Positions 8,640 through 16,555 of a stretch of 55,687 nt of DNA are shown here, piece after piece. Where the stretch lies: NCBI GenBank assembly GCA_964591605.1, contig CAZQEN010000002.1:1-55687 (forward strand), given 5' to 3'. Position 1 is the stretch's first letter. Each line of letters begins with the position of its first letter. The notes below the pieces were generated by a model. That model was not told the origin of the DNA, ran no database searches, and saw only the letters and a list, made by a program, of their open reading frames with translations. Both the position numbers and the translations under genes were made by a program. This DNA comes from CAYLLT01 sp964591605 (GTDB lineage: Bacteria; Planctomycetota; Phycisphaerae; UBA1845; PWPN01).

Positions 8640-9296
8640 TCAACCCACCACGATCACGTGTTCGACCCGCGGCCCGTGTACACCCATGACGAGGGTGAGC
8701 TCGATGTCGGCGGTCTTGCTCGGTGCGGAGACCAGGACGGCCGACGCGGGCATCGGGGCCTGCCCCCACACATCCAGCAGATCGGGCACGATTCCGGCGG
8801 CCTGAACGACACCAATATGGATCGGCACGGCCAGGCTCGCCAGCCGCCGCCGCCCACCGCCGCTGGCTAGGACCATCGAGCCCGTCTCAGCAATGCCCGC
8901 CTCCACACCGGTGATGCCGATGTCGGCGGCGAATGCGGCGTCGCGGTCATCGGCGCTGAGCCGTTCCACCCCCGCCTGGCCCAGGGCCGCCGCCACGGCG
9001 TCGCGGCCGGGCCAGTCCTCCTCGGGCATGATCGCGGACCGTGCTCCGGCGGCCTGCGCGATCTGGACGATGCACCGCGCCAGCGAATCGGCGTCCGCGA
9101 CGCGGTGCGGCACCATTTTCGCCTGTTCGACGCTGAGGAGAAAGCGGGCAACGAGATCTTCACCCCGCGCGACCACCCGCGAGACTTCGAGATCGCCAGG
9201 CGGCGGAAGCGAAGGCTCAGACTCGGGCGGATCGCCGGTGCGGCCAAGGGCGGCCCGGATGCGGCCCAGGAACTGTTCCTGTGTTTCACCGATCAT
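8640..9296 (-). CDS. lutC: Lactate utilization protein C (LUD domain)
   Basis: The 218-residue protein has the LUD/YkgG fold: an N-terminal helical part (EQFLGRIRAALGR) and then ITGVEAGIAETGSMVL, the conserved block shared with LutB, plus a final HGPRVEHVIVV. With LutA and LutB it forms the iron-sulfur L-lactate dehydrogenase complex that oxidises L-lactate to pyruvate; LutC itself carries no cluster. Its ATG lies inside the last codons of lutB (11-bp overlap), so the two are translationally coupled. Confidence 0.9.
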   Translation of the reverse strand: MIGETQEQFLGRIRAALGRTGDPPESEPSLPPPGDLEVSRVVARGEDLVARFLLSVEQAKMVPHRVADADSLARCIVQIAQAAGARSAIMPEEDWPGRDAVAAALGQAGVERLSADDRDAAFAADIGITGVEAGIAETGSMVLASGGGRRRLASLAVPIHIGVVQAAGIVPDLLDVWGQAPMPASAVLVSAPSKTADIELTLVMGVHGPRVEHVIVVG

Positions 9297-10731
9297 GGCG
9301 CCTCAACTCATCCTGCAGCTCCCCCCACTGCTCGCGGAAGGAGCGCCTGGCCGGGGCGGGGAAGTCGCGATGATCCGTCCAGGCTGCGAGCGGGCCGGGG
9401 AGCCGGCCGATCCACCCGCTGCGCCCCACGAGGCGCATGAACCAGCGGTTCATTTTCGCGCCGATGCGATACAGCAGCGGCGAGCACATGCCGATCCGCC
9501 AAAGCCTGAAGCCGATGCCGAAGGATTTCGCCAGGCGTCCGCGTTTGAACAGATCGTTGCGCATGTGGATCAGCATGGTCGGGATGTCGATCCGCACCGG
9601 GCAGGCCTCCAGGCAGGCCCCGCACAGGCTGGAGGCTTGCGGAAGGTTCTCGTACTGTTCGAGCGAGTTGAGCAGCGGCGTGATCAGCTTGCCGATGGGG
9701 CCCGGATAGACGCTGTCGTAGGCGTGCCCGCCGATTTTGCGGTAGACCGGGCACGCGTTGAGGCACGCCCCGCAGCGGATGCAGCGGAGCGTCGCGCGGT
9801 ATTCGCCGGCGAGGATCTCGCTGCGGCCGCGGTCCATGATGACCAGGTGGAACTCCGCGGGGCCGTCGGCGTCGCCGGGGCGCTTCGGGCCGGTGATCAG
9901 GCTGGTGTAGCAGGTGATCCGCTGGCCGGTGGCGCTCCTGGCGAGCAGCTTGAGGAACAGGGCGAGGTCCTTCATCCGCGGGATGACCTTCTCCATGCCC
10001 ATGAGCGAAACGACGACCCGCGGGCGCGACGAGCAGAACCGGCCGTTGCCCTCGTTGGTCACGAGCACGACGGTGCCGGTCTCGGCCACGGCGAAGTTCA
10101 CACCGGTGATGCCCATGTCGGCGGCCTTGAACTTCTCGCGGAGCACCTTCCGGGCGGCGGCGGTCAGGACCTCCGGGTCTTCGGTGTAGGGGATGCCCAG
10201 TTTTTCGTGAAAGAGCCGGGCCACGTCCTGGCGGTTCTTGTGAATGACCGGGGTGACGATGTGCGAGGGCTTGTCGTGGTCGAGCTGCACGATGTATTCG
10301 CCCAGATCGGTCTCGACGACCTCAAAGCCGCGGGCCTCCAGGTCGTGGTTGAGCTCGATCTCCTCGCTGACCATCGACTTGCTCTTGATGATCGTGCGGA
10401 CGTTGGCGTCGCGGGCGATCCGGGCGATCAGTTCGCGGGCCTGCTCGCCGGTCCGGGCAAAGTGCACATGCCCGCCGAGCTTGCGGATGTTGTCAGCGAG
10501 CTGGGCGAGGTAATGATCGAGATGGGCGAGGGTGTGGTCCTTGACCCGGGCGGCCAGCTCGCGGGCGGCCAGCGGGTCGGGCAGCTCGGAGAGAATCGCC
10601 CGCCGCCCGCTGTCCTGGCGGCGCGTGCCGCGCTCCATGATCACGCCCAGCCGCTCGTTGGCCAGGGCGAGGGCGGCGCGCTTCTTGAAGTCGGTTTGCT
10701 CGACGGTCTCCGCTGCGGCGGTGTGGCTCAT
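9286..10731 (-). CDS. lutB: Lactate utilization iron-sulfur protein LutB
   Basis: The start ATG at 10731 overlaps the lutA stop (ATGA). The 481-residue protein has an N-terminal LUD domain (SKSMVSEEIELNHDLE; GITGVNFAVAETGTVVLV) followed by two ferredoxin-like clusters, CIRCGACLNACPVYRKIGG and CGACLEACPVRIDIP, for two [4Fe-4S] centres. A C-terminal LutB extension includes PGPLAAWTDHRDFPAP. It acts as the electron-carrying subunit of the cytoplasmic lactate-oxidising complex. Confidence 0.92.
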   Translation of the reverse strand: MSHTAAAETVEQTDFKKRAALALANERLGVIMERGTRRQDSGRRAILSELPDPLAARELAARVKDHTLAHLDHYLAQLADNIRKLGGHVHFARTGEQARELIARIARDANVRTIIKSKSMVSEEIELNHDLEARGFEVVETDLGEYIVQLDHDKPSHIVTPVIHKNRQDVARLFHEKLGIPYTEDPEVLTAAARKVLREKFKAADMGITGVNFAVAETGTVVLVTNEGNGRFCSSRPRVVVSLMGMEKVIPRMKDLALFLKLLARSATGQRITCYTSLITGPKRPGDADGPAEFHLVIMDRGRSEILAGEYRATLRCIRCGACLNACPVYRKIGGHAYDSVYPGPIGKLITPLLNSLEQYENLPQASSLCGACLEACPVRIDIPTMLIHMRNDLFKRGRLAKSFGIGFRLWRIGMCSPLLYRIGAKMNRWFMRLVGRSGWIGRLPGPLAAWTDHRDFPAPARRSFREQWGELQDELRRHDR

Positions 10732-11504
10732 GTGAGCACCTCGCGACCGCGGCGGCCCGCCGGTGTTGGCTCTGTTTTTTGCATCGCCTGATCCAGGATC
10801 TGGGCGATGTGCCTGATCTCGATGTCGAGGCCGGCCCGGCGCAGGGCGCCGGCGATGTTCATCGTGCAGCCGCCATCGTTGGAGATCAGCAGGTTCGCAC
10901 CGGTGGCCGCGATGCAGGCGGCCTTGTCGCGGACCATGGCGCCGGAGATGTCGCCGTATTTGACGGCGAACGTACCGCCGAAGCCGCAGCACTGTTCGAT
11001 CTTGTCGAGCGGTCGATACTCGATTCCGCGGATGCGGGCGAGCATCCGCACGGTTTCGTCGGTCATGCCGATCCCGCGGAGGTGGCAACTGTAGTGATAG
11101 GTCGCGACCGCGTCGTAGTGCAGATCCCACGGGGACCAGTCGACCTTCAACACTTTTTCGAGGTATTCGAGAAAGTCAAAGGTCCTGCCGGCCAGGGCGG
11201 CGGCGCGGGCATGCTGGCGGGGGTCGTGCCGGAAGAGATGCGGGAAGTATTCGCGGACCATCGCGCAGCAGGAGCCCGACGGCGTGACGACCACTTCGGA
11301 GGATTCGAAGACATCAATCATGTGCGCCGCGACGCGGCGGGCCTCGTCGAGGTAGCCGCTGTTGAGAGCGGGCTGGCCGCAACAGGTCTGGTCGCAGGGG
11401 AAATCCACTTCGATGCCCAGCCGGCGCAGCACGCGGACCACGCAGATCGCCACCTCGGGATAGAACTGATCGGTCAGGCAGGTGACAAAGAGGGAAACGA
11501 ACAT
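10728..11504 (-). CDS. lutA: Lactate utilization protein LutA (CCG domain)
   Basis: The ATG at 11504 follows AGGA; an upstream in-frame start at 11531 would add nine residues without a better ribosome site. Two CCG-type cysteine motifs, CDQTCCGQP and IEQCCGFGGTF, ligate the unusual iron-sulfur cluster of heterodisulfide-reductase-like subunits. The length of 258 residues is normal. First gene of lutABC by order (lutA-lutB-lutC on the minus strand), overlapping lutB by 4 bp. Confidence 0.92.
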   Translation of the reverse strand: MFVSLFVTCLTDQFYPEVAICVVRVLRRLGIEVDFPCDQTCCGQPALNSGYLDEARRVAAHMIDVFESSEVVVTPSGSCCAMVREYFPHLFRHDPRQHARAAALAGRTFDFLEYLEKVLKVDWSPWDLHYDAVATYHYSCHLRGIGMTDETVRMLARIRGIEYRPLDKIEQCCGFGGTFAVKYGDISGAMVRDKAACIAATGANLLISNDGGCTMNIAGALRRAGLDIEIRHIAQILDQAMQKTEPTPAGRRGREVLT

Positions 11505-11583
11505 CGAAGATCCTGGTTGCGGGGCGGACACGGACCGACCGGGCCGGCCCAGGTCCCATGCCGCACCGGTCCCGGGCCAGATC

Positions 11584-11943
11584 TCAGAACGTGACCACCA
11601 TTTCCCCGCGGTTGCGAAACAGGAAGAAGATGACGACGGCCAGGCAGATCACACCCGCGCTGACGAAGAAGCCGAGCCAGGAGAGAGCGGGCTTGTCGTT
11701 GCGGCGCTGCCCGGCGCTGCTCCAGCCCATCCCGAAGGCGATGACGGCCAGGAGAATCGTGATTCCGGCGGCGGCCATGACCAACTGGCCGCGTGTCCGG
11801 CCGTAGGTGATGACCCATTCCTTGCTGTCGACGTGGCGAAACACGAGCAGCGCGAGTCCGGCCAGGCAGACGCACGAGATCAGGGACAGGATCGCGCTGA
11901 ATCGCGCCTGAGCATCCGGACGGCTCAGTGAGAACTTGGCCAC
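11584..11943 (-). CDS. Small integral membrane protein upstream of lutABC
   Basis: A GTG at 11943 is preceded by GGGAGG, which fits better than an upstream start at 12006. The 119-residue product has three hydrophobic segments: ILSLISCVCLAGLALLVF, LVMAAAGITILLAVIAFGM, and LGFFVSAGVICLAVVIFFLF. The last is followed by a short basic tail. No family was recognised. It lies 79 bp upstream of lutA on the same strand and could share its transcript. Confidence 0.65.
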   Translation of the reverse strand: MAKFSLSRPDAQARFSAILSLISCVCLAGLALLVFRHVDSKEWVITYGRTRGQLVMAAAGITILLAVIAFGMGWSSAGQRRNDKPALSWLGFFVSAGVICLAVVIFFLFRNRGEMVVTF

Positions 11944-12499
11944 GGGAACCTCCCTCAACCGAATCCACGGACCGCCCCAGACCCGCCCGGCGGTGCTGGT
12001 GCTCAAGCCGGTCCGGTTCGCAGATGGGGCGCATCACTAATCTAGCCGATGGGGCGGACGGCTGCCAGTGCCGGCTGCGTGGTTAGGCGAAGAAGTGGAT
12101 ATCGGCCGTTCCTGAGGCCCTGTCGCGGGAGCCCCACGGGACCCGGGGGCGGGGCTCTGTTCCCGGCGGCACACCTGCCGCGGGCGATCTCGGAACGGCG
12201 TGTACGCCCGATGGATGGTGGTTAAGCGGGAGGTCGTGCCCGAGCCGATCTTCGGGTCCCACACCTTCCGGGTGGGCCACACAGTCTCGCCCAAGCCGGT
12301 CTTCGAGTCCCCCACCGTTGGGCGGACCACACGGCCCTGCCCGACCGGGCCTTCGGGTTCCCCGCCCTGCGGGTGGGCCACCCGGCAGCCACGGGGCCGT
12401 CGGGTCGCCGGGGGCCTGGGTGTGCGGGGCGGGGTGCCTCTTGCCCTCTAGCGCCGCACCCCCGACAATGCGCGGGGGTGACCGGGAGTCCCTCTCCGC
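11944..12499. other. Repeat-rich intergenic region without a supported gene
   Basis: This 556-bp space separates the divergently oriented membrane protein and hypothetical gene. Its main feature is a threefold 50-bp direct repeat (12233-12383). Frames open on both strands here are short, lack ribosome sites and read through the repeats. Confidence 0.6.
12233..12383. repeat. Three tandem ~50-bp repeats containing hairpins
   Basis: Units start near 12233, 12283 and 12333. Each contains a CCCGAnCCGnnCTTCGGGT-like hairpin followed by a CCGGGTGGGCCACAC-like end. The units differ from each other at several positions, so the array is old or was built from diverged copies. Confidence 0.7.
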
Positions 12500-13351
12500 A
12501 TGGCCGATGAAGTCCCGCCGCGTTTGTTTGTTCTGCTCGCCCGTGAAGCGCCCGTCGGCGTGATCTTCCGCCGGGGGCCCACGAAATGGTGCGAACTCGT
12601 CAAATGGCAGACGGGGACGGACGCCATGCACCGCGGGCAATGGCTCCACGCGCGGATCTATGAGCGGCGGTCGGACCTGTCTCCGGACGGCACCAAGCTG
12701 GTGTACTTTGCCCTGGACGGACGTTATCGGTCCGAGACGCGGGGCAGTTACACGGCGATCAGCAAGCCTCCCTACTGGGCGCCGCTGGCGGTGTGGCCCA
12801 ACGGGAACGCGGCCAATGGCGGCGGGTTGTTCATCGACAACCGCAAACTCTTCCTGAACCAGACGACCGAGACGCTCAAGGGCAAGGAGCCGCGCAACCT
12901 GGCCGTCGTCACCGCGCATCCGTATGGAGAACCGGTGGAGTCGGAGTGGCTGAGCGTGTACTACCCGAAGCTGCGGCGGGACGGGTGGGAGCAGACGGTG
13001 GCTGCCCCGGCCGGGGCGGAGCCGCGCGTGGATGTGTGGCGCAAAGTCCACCCGAAGGAACCCTACCGGCTGATCAAGGAAGTGACCACGCTGAAAGGGT
13101 CTCAGGACCCGCCGGTGCACGGCGGGACGCACGACCGCTATCGGATCGAGCTGGCCGATGGTTCGGTACTGGAGCTGACCGATGCGGAATGGGCCGACTT
13201 CGATCACCGGGACCGCCTGATTTTCACCCGTAAAGGCATTCTGTCCGCGGCGGCGGTCAATGACGGGCAGCTCATCGAAAAGCAGATCGCCGACTTCAAC
13301 CCCGACAAACCCCGCCCCGTGGAACCGCCGTTCTCGGCACGAAACTGGTAA
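12500..13351 (+). CDS. Conserved hypothetical protein
   Basis: The 283-residue cytoplasmic protein starts FVLLAREAPVGVIFRRGPT and continues with HRGQWLHARIYERRSDLSPD and KLVYFALDGR, suggesting beta-propeller or sensor-like strands. I recall similar N-termini in planctomycete hypothetical proteins but no assigned function. The middle contains a YWAPLAVWP segment and the C-terminus a charged region (DFDHRDRLIFTRKG). The start follows a distant GGGAG. Confidence 0.7.
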   Translation: MADEVPPRLFVLLAREAPVGVIFRRGPTKWCELVKWQTGTDAMHRGQWLHARIYERRSDLSPDGTKLVYFALDGRYRSETRGSYTAISKPPYWAPLAVWPNGNAANGGGLFIDNRKLFLNQTTETLKGKEPRNLAVVTAHPYGEPVESEWLSVYYPKLRRDGWEQTVAAPAGAEPRVDVWRKVHPKEPYRLIKEVTTLKGSQDPPVHGGTHDRYRIELADGSVLELTDAEWADFDHRDRLIFTRKGILSAAAVNDGQLIEKQIADFNPDKPRPVEPPFSARNW

Positions 13352-13399
13352 TGCGGCAGGCGCCATGGCCGCCCGCGGCATGGCGCCGGCGCACCTGCG
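13352..13399. terminator. Palindromes after the hypothetical gene, possible terminator
   Basis: GGCGCCATG and CATGGCGCC form a 9-bp stem about 8 bp after the stop codon. A second small stem (GGCGCA/TGCGCC) follows directly. There is no T-run, so this could equally be a repetitive palindrome. Confidence 0.35.
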
Positions 13400-13476
13400 C
13401 CGGTCAGCACAAACCACAGATATCCCAGAGCAGCCAGCATTGAGGCGCAGGTGTGTTGCGAGCAGAAAGGAGTTGG

Positions 13477-13959
13477 ATGGTGAATCGGGATCTGATTGAG
13501 ACGTTTGCGGCAGGGGGCGAGCGGTTGCGCCGCGCGGTAGCCGGGCTCTCGCGGGAGGATCTGCTGGCACGGCCGGGGCCGGGCGAGTGGTCGATTCAAC
13601 AGTTGGTGGTGCATCTGACCGACAGCGATGCCCTCGTGATCGACCGGATGAAGCGGGTGCTCACCGAGGACAATCCGTCGCTCCTGTCGGCCGACGAGTC
13701 GGCGTATGCCGAGCGGCTGCACTGCGATGACCAGTCCATCGAGGATGCGGTGGTGCTGTTTGACGTGGGGCGGCGGCAGTTTGCCCGCGTGCTCCGCAAG
13801 CTGTCGGACGGCGACTTCCAGCGCTTCGGCACGCATAACCAGCGGGGCAGGATGACGGTGGAGTCGATGGTCCTCGCGCTGGTCCAGCATCTGGAGCATC
13901 ACCTGAAGTTCCTGGCGGCCAAGCGGGAGCGGCTGGGCAAGCCGGTGATGCCGGCGTGA
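13477..13959 (+). CDS. DinB-superfamily protein
   Basis: The ATG at 13477 follows AAAGGAG. The 160-residue protein has the four-helix DinB-like pattern: RRAVAGLSREDLLARP, then WSIQQLVVHLTDSDALVIDRM, with the first metal-binding His in VVHLTD, and a C-terminal ALVQHLEHHLKFL carrying the other His residues. Such proteins are metal-dependent thiol or maleylpyruvate-type transferases or are uncharacterised. The reaction cannot be assigned. Confidence 0.8.
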   Translation: MVNRDLIETFAAGGERLRRAVAGLSREDLLARPGPGEWSIQQLVVHLTDSDALVIDRMKRVLTEDNPSLLSADESAYAERLHCDDQSIEDAVVLFDVGRRQFARVLRKLSDGDFQRFGTHNQRGRMTVESMVLALVQHLEHHLKFLAAKRERLGKPVMPA

Positions 13960-13960
13960 T

Positions 13961-14086
13961 CTCGGGGCGGGGGCGGGGGCCATTTCGCAGACGCGGTGCC
14001 ACATGGCCTTGGCGCGACTGATGAGGCCCATGTTTTCAAGGGCCATGGCAGGCATCTCGCGGTATTCGGTGTTCTCCGGACGGCGG
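13961..14086 (-). pseudogene. Duplicated 3'-end fragment of the TPR gene at 14873
   Basis: Positions 13977-14086 match 14911-15020 with about nine mismatches in 110 bp and the same orientation; the GC-rich flank extends the similarity to about 13961. The fragment still reads PENTEYRE, MALENMGLISRAKAMWHR and VCEMAP, the last helices of the TPR protein, but has no start and no rest of the gene. The HicBA pair lies between this remnant and the intact gene. Confidence 0.85.
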
Positions 14087-14103
14087 TGCAAGGGCGCGGT
14101 GTG

Positions 14104-14343
14104 TCAGGCCCGCTCGTACGCGGCCAGGAACTGCTCTCGCGGGATGCCCGATTGAGTACAGATCGCCCGCAGCGTCGAGCCCTTGATGGTGCGATGGTTC
14201 GGCATGGTGAGCGGAGTGCGGCCCCCGTCCGGGTTCTGGCGCGACATGGCGATATGCTCGGCCTCCCGGACGATCTGGAAGCCGAGGATGTTCAGCGCGC
14301 GGATGACTCTGGCCCTGGGCGCGTCAACAGGAAACCTGGTCAT
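14104..14343 (-). CDS. hicA: HicA-family mRNA interferase toxin
   Basis: The 79-residue protein has the double-stranded-RNA-binding-like HicA fold: a first helix with RVIRALNILGF, an IVREAEHIAM strand pair, then TMPNHRTIKGSTLRAIC, which holds the catalytic His in a (P)NH-x2-IKxGTL context, and a C-terminal helix starting SGIPREQF. It would cleave mRNA when free of antitoxin. It overlaps the upstream hicB stop by 4 bp (ATGA). Confidence 0.88.
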   Translation of the reverse strand: MTRFPVDAPRARVIRALNILGFQIVREAEHIAMSRQNPDGGRTPLTMPNHRTIKGSTLRAICTQSGIPREQFLAAYERA

Positions 14344-14567
14344 GCAGTCCCAACCGGCGCCTCCGCCAGGAAGGCATCCAGGATCGGCGGATCGCCGTCC
14401 AACACGTCGGCGCCGAAAGTCTCCACGTGGAAGCGAATCGCCGAAGTAACGTCGCTGAGCGCCTCGTCATACGTGTCGCCCTGACCGACGACGACGCCTT
14501 TGAGACCCAGCGGGTATGCTACATACCCGTCCGGATGCTTTTCGACGATGACTTTGATCGATTTCAT
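14340..14567 (-). CDS. hicB: HicB-family antitoxin, short form
   Basis: The 75-residue protein has the partial RNase H-like HicB fold: IKVIVEKHPDGYVAYPLGLKG, then GQGDTYDEALSDVTSAIRFHVE. It lacks the C-terminal DNA-binding domain found in longer HicB proteins, so autoregulation may need another factor. It precedes hicA. The ATG sits exactly 6 bp after a TAGGAT box, suggesting a leaderless or nearly leaderless message. Confidence 0.88.
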   Translation of the reverse strand: MKSIKVIVEKHPDGYVAYPLGLKGVVVGQGDTYDEALSDVTSAIRFHVETFGADVLDGDPPILDAFLAEAPVGTA

Positions 14568-14872
14568 CCCCCTATCCTACCAGTCGCCCGGCCGTCTCGT
14601 CCAACGGCGCAACCCGTGCCCGGCGAGCGGGTGCTCGACAGGTCGTGCGGCGTCTCTGTCAGAACCCCTCGCGGAAGCAGGGAAAACGGGGGTGCGAGCG
14701 GGTGCGCCCGCGCAACACCAAGTCGTTTTCGATTCGGAGAGCACGTTTCCGGTCGTTGCGGCTCATGGAGTTGTGGAAGTGTCAGGAGTTCCAACCCATC
14801 GGACAGCCGCCGGGGGGCGACAGCCTTCTGACCCTCGGAAGCAGGGGACCACACCAGTTGCGACGCACGCGC
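14568..14872. other. Intergenic region between hicB and the TPR gene
   Basis: This 305-bp region holds the hicBA promoter at its left end. Otherwise I see no gene and no clear repeat except GC-rich inverted patches such as GAGCGGGTGCGCCCGC. Confidence 0.5.
14574..14604 (-). promoter_or_regulatory. Candidate hicBA promoter adjacent to the start codon
   Basis: On the minus strand TTGGAC (14604-14599) and TAGGAT (14579-14574) are 19 bp apart, and the ATG at 14567 begins 6 bp after the -10 box. The G-run between them also resembles a ribosome site. Confidence 0.45.
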
Positions 14873-16543
14873 TCAGCCCGAACGGCGGGCGCGGGCGGGG
14901 CGGGCGCGGGGGGCCATTTCGCAGACGCGGTGCCACATGGCCTTGGCGCGGTCGATGAGGCCCATGTTTTCGAGGGCCATGGCGAGCATCTCGCGATATT
15001 CGGTGTTTTCCGGTCGGCGGGCGGCCGCCTGGCCGAAGTGCTCGACGGCCAGCTCGAACTGGCGGCGGCTCGCGAAGAGCACGCCGAGGCGATAGTAGAG
15101 GTCGACGTACTCGGGATGCAGCTCGAGGGCGCGCTGAAAGGTCCGGATGGCCTCGTCGGGCCGGCCGGACTCCTGCAGGGCCAGACCCAGCTTGATGAGC
15201 GCCTTGGTGTAGGCGGGATTGATGGCGATGGCCGTGCGGAACGCGGCGATGGCCTCGTCGAGACGGCCGCGCTGGCGCAGAAGCAGGCCGAGGCGGTAGT
15301 GGACATCGGCGTGAGCGGGCCGTTCGCGGGAGAGGGCCTGGTGGTGCTCGATCTGCTGTTCGGCCAGATCCTCGATGCGGACATCGGGCGGGCCGGCGGC
15401 TTCAGACGGATCCAGACCCAGCCACGATTCGGACTCCTGGCGGGCGGCACACTTGAGCTGGAGCCGTGCCACCTCTGAGTAAAGCAGCGTGCTGTTGGGC
15501 TCGATGCTGGCGGCCATTTCGAGGCTGGAGGCGGCATCCTGCTTGCGGCCAGCGGTGTGCTGGGCCACACCCAGGCCGACGTAGGCGGTGAGCAGGCGGT
15601 CATTGATCTCGATGGCCTTCGTGAAGCGGGAGGCGGCCTCCACGTACTGGCCGGCGCGCAGATGCTGGGTGCCCGCCTTGACGGTCGCTTCGAGGAAGCC
15701 CGGGTGCAGCTCGATCGCCTTGAGGTAGTTCTCAAGTGCCGCGGCGTCGTTGCCGGCGCGGGCGTACAGATCGCCCAGGCGCAGGTAGGTGTCCGCGAAG
15801 GTCGGCTGGCGGGCGATCAGGGCGTGCAGTTCCTCGATGGCCTCGCGCAGGAGGCCTGATTTTTCGAGGGTGTCGGCCAGGTCGCTGCGGGCCTGCCAGT
15901 TGTCGGGCTCGATGACCAGGGCCCGCTCGAACTCCCGCACGGCGGCATCGGCATCACCGCTGCGCAGGTACAGGCCGGCCAGCGTCAGATGCAGGTCCAC
16001 GTCTTCGGGCTCTTCGACGAGCATCGCGCTGTACTGCTCGATGGCCTCGGCGGTCTGATCCTGCGAGAGAAACACGGCGGCCAGGCGTTCGCGGGCGGGG
16101 CGCAGGTGGACGCAGGCCCGCAGGGCGTGTTGGTAGTGGGTGATGGCTTCGCCGGTCCGGGCCTGGCGTTCGTGGCAATAGCCCAGGCCCAGTTGGACGG
16201 CGGCGTCGTGCGGCTCGAGGTTGGCGGCCGCGGCGAGCTGCTCGCAGGCCGGGTCGATCAGACCGAGATCATCCAGACAACAGGCGAGACAGACGCGGGC
16301 GACGACGGACTGCGGATAGTGCTCGGTGGCGCGGGTCAGGCGCATCCGTGCGATCGCCAGTTCACCGCTCTGCAGGGCGCTGAGGCCGGCCTGGATGAGC
16401 GTGTGCTCGTCGGCATCGGAGCCGCAATCGGCCGGGTCGTGCTCGACGGGATTGACCGATCGGGCCCTGGCCAGGTGCTCGGCGAAGACCGGCGAGAGCG
16501 TCCCCGACCAGCCCCGGGCAAGTGCTTCCAGAAGATACGACAT
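14873..16543 (-). CDS. Tetratricopeptide-repeat protein
   Basis: The 556-residue protein is built of about 14 TPR units with the W-x2-LG-x2-A-F-P spacing, for example ATEHYPQSVVARVCLACCLD, EYVDLYYRLGVLFASRRQFE and PENTEYREMLAMALENMG. There is no signal peptide or catalytic domain, so it is a protein-protein scaffold of unknown partner. It is 12 bp downstream of another TPR gene on the same strand and must be co-transcribed with it. Its last 110 bp are duplicated at 13977-14086. Confidence 0.85.
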   Translation of the reverse strand: MSYLLEALARGWSGTLSPVFAEHLARARSVNPVEHDPADCGSDADEHTLIQAGLSALQSGELAIARMRLTRATEHYPQSVVARVCLACCLDDLGLIDPACEQLAAAANLEPHDAAVQLGLGYCHERQARTGEAITHYQHALRACVHLRPARERLAAVFLSQDQTAEAIEQYSAMLVEEPEDVDLHLTLAGLYLRSGDADAAVREFERALVIEPDNWQARSDLADTLEKSGLLREAIEELHALIARQPTFADTYLRLGDLYARAGNDAAALENYLKAIELHPGFLEATVKAGTQHLRAGQYVEAASRFTKAIEINDRLLTAYVGLGVAQHTAGRKQDAASSLEMAASIEPNSTLLYSEVARLQLKCAARQESESWLGLDPSEAAGPPDVRIEDLAEQQIEHHQALSRERPAHADVHYRLGLLLRQRGRLDEAIAAFRTAIAINPAYTKALIKLGLALQESGRPDEAIRTFQRALELHPEYVDLYYRLGVLFASRRQFELAVEHFGQAAARRPENTEYREMLAMALENMGLIDRAKAMWHRVCEMAPRARPARARRSG

Positions 16544-16555
16544 TTCTCCCCCCGT

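Noticed and set aside
12233..12383. CRISPR array
   Set aside because: The repeats are too diverged and contiguous, with no unique spacers of regular length; no cas genes are nearby. The tandem hairpins at 26326-26411 were rejected for the same reason.
14568..14872. Small gene between hicB and the TPR gene
   Set aside because: Frames on both strands lack ribosome sites and protein-like composition, and none matches a known family.
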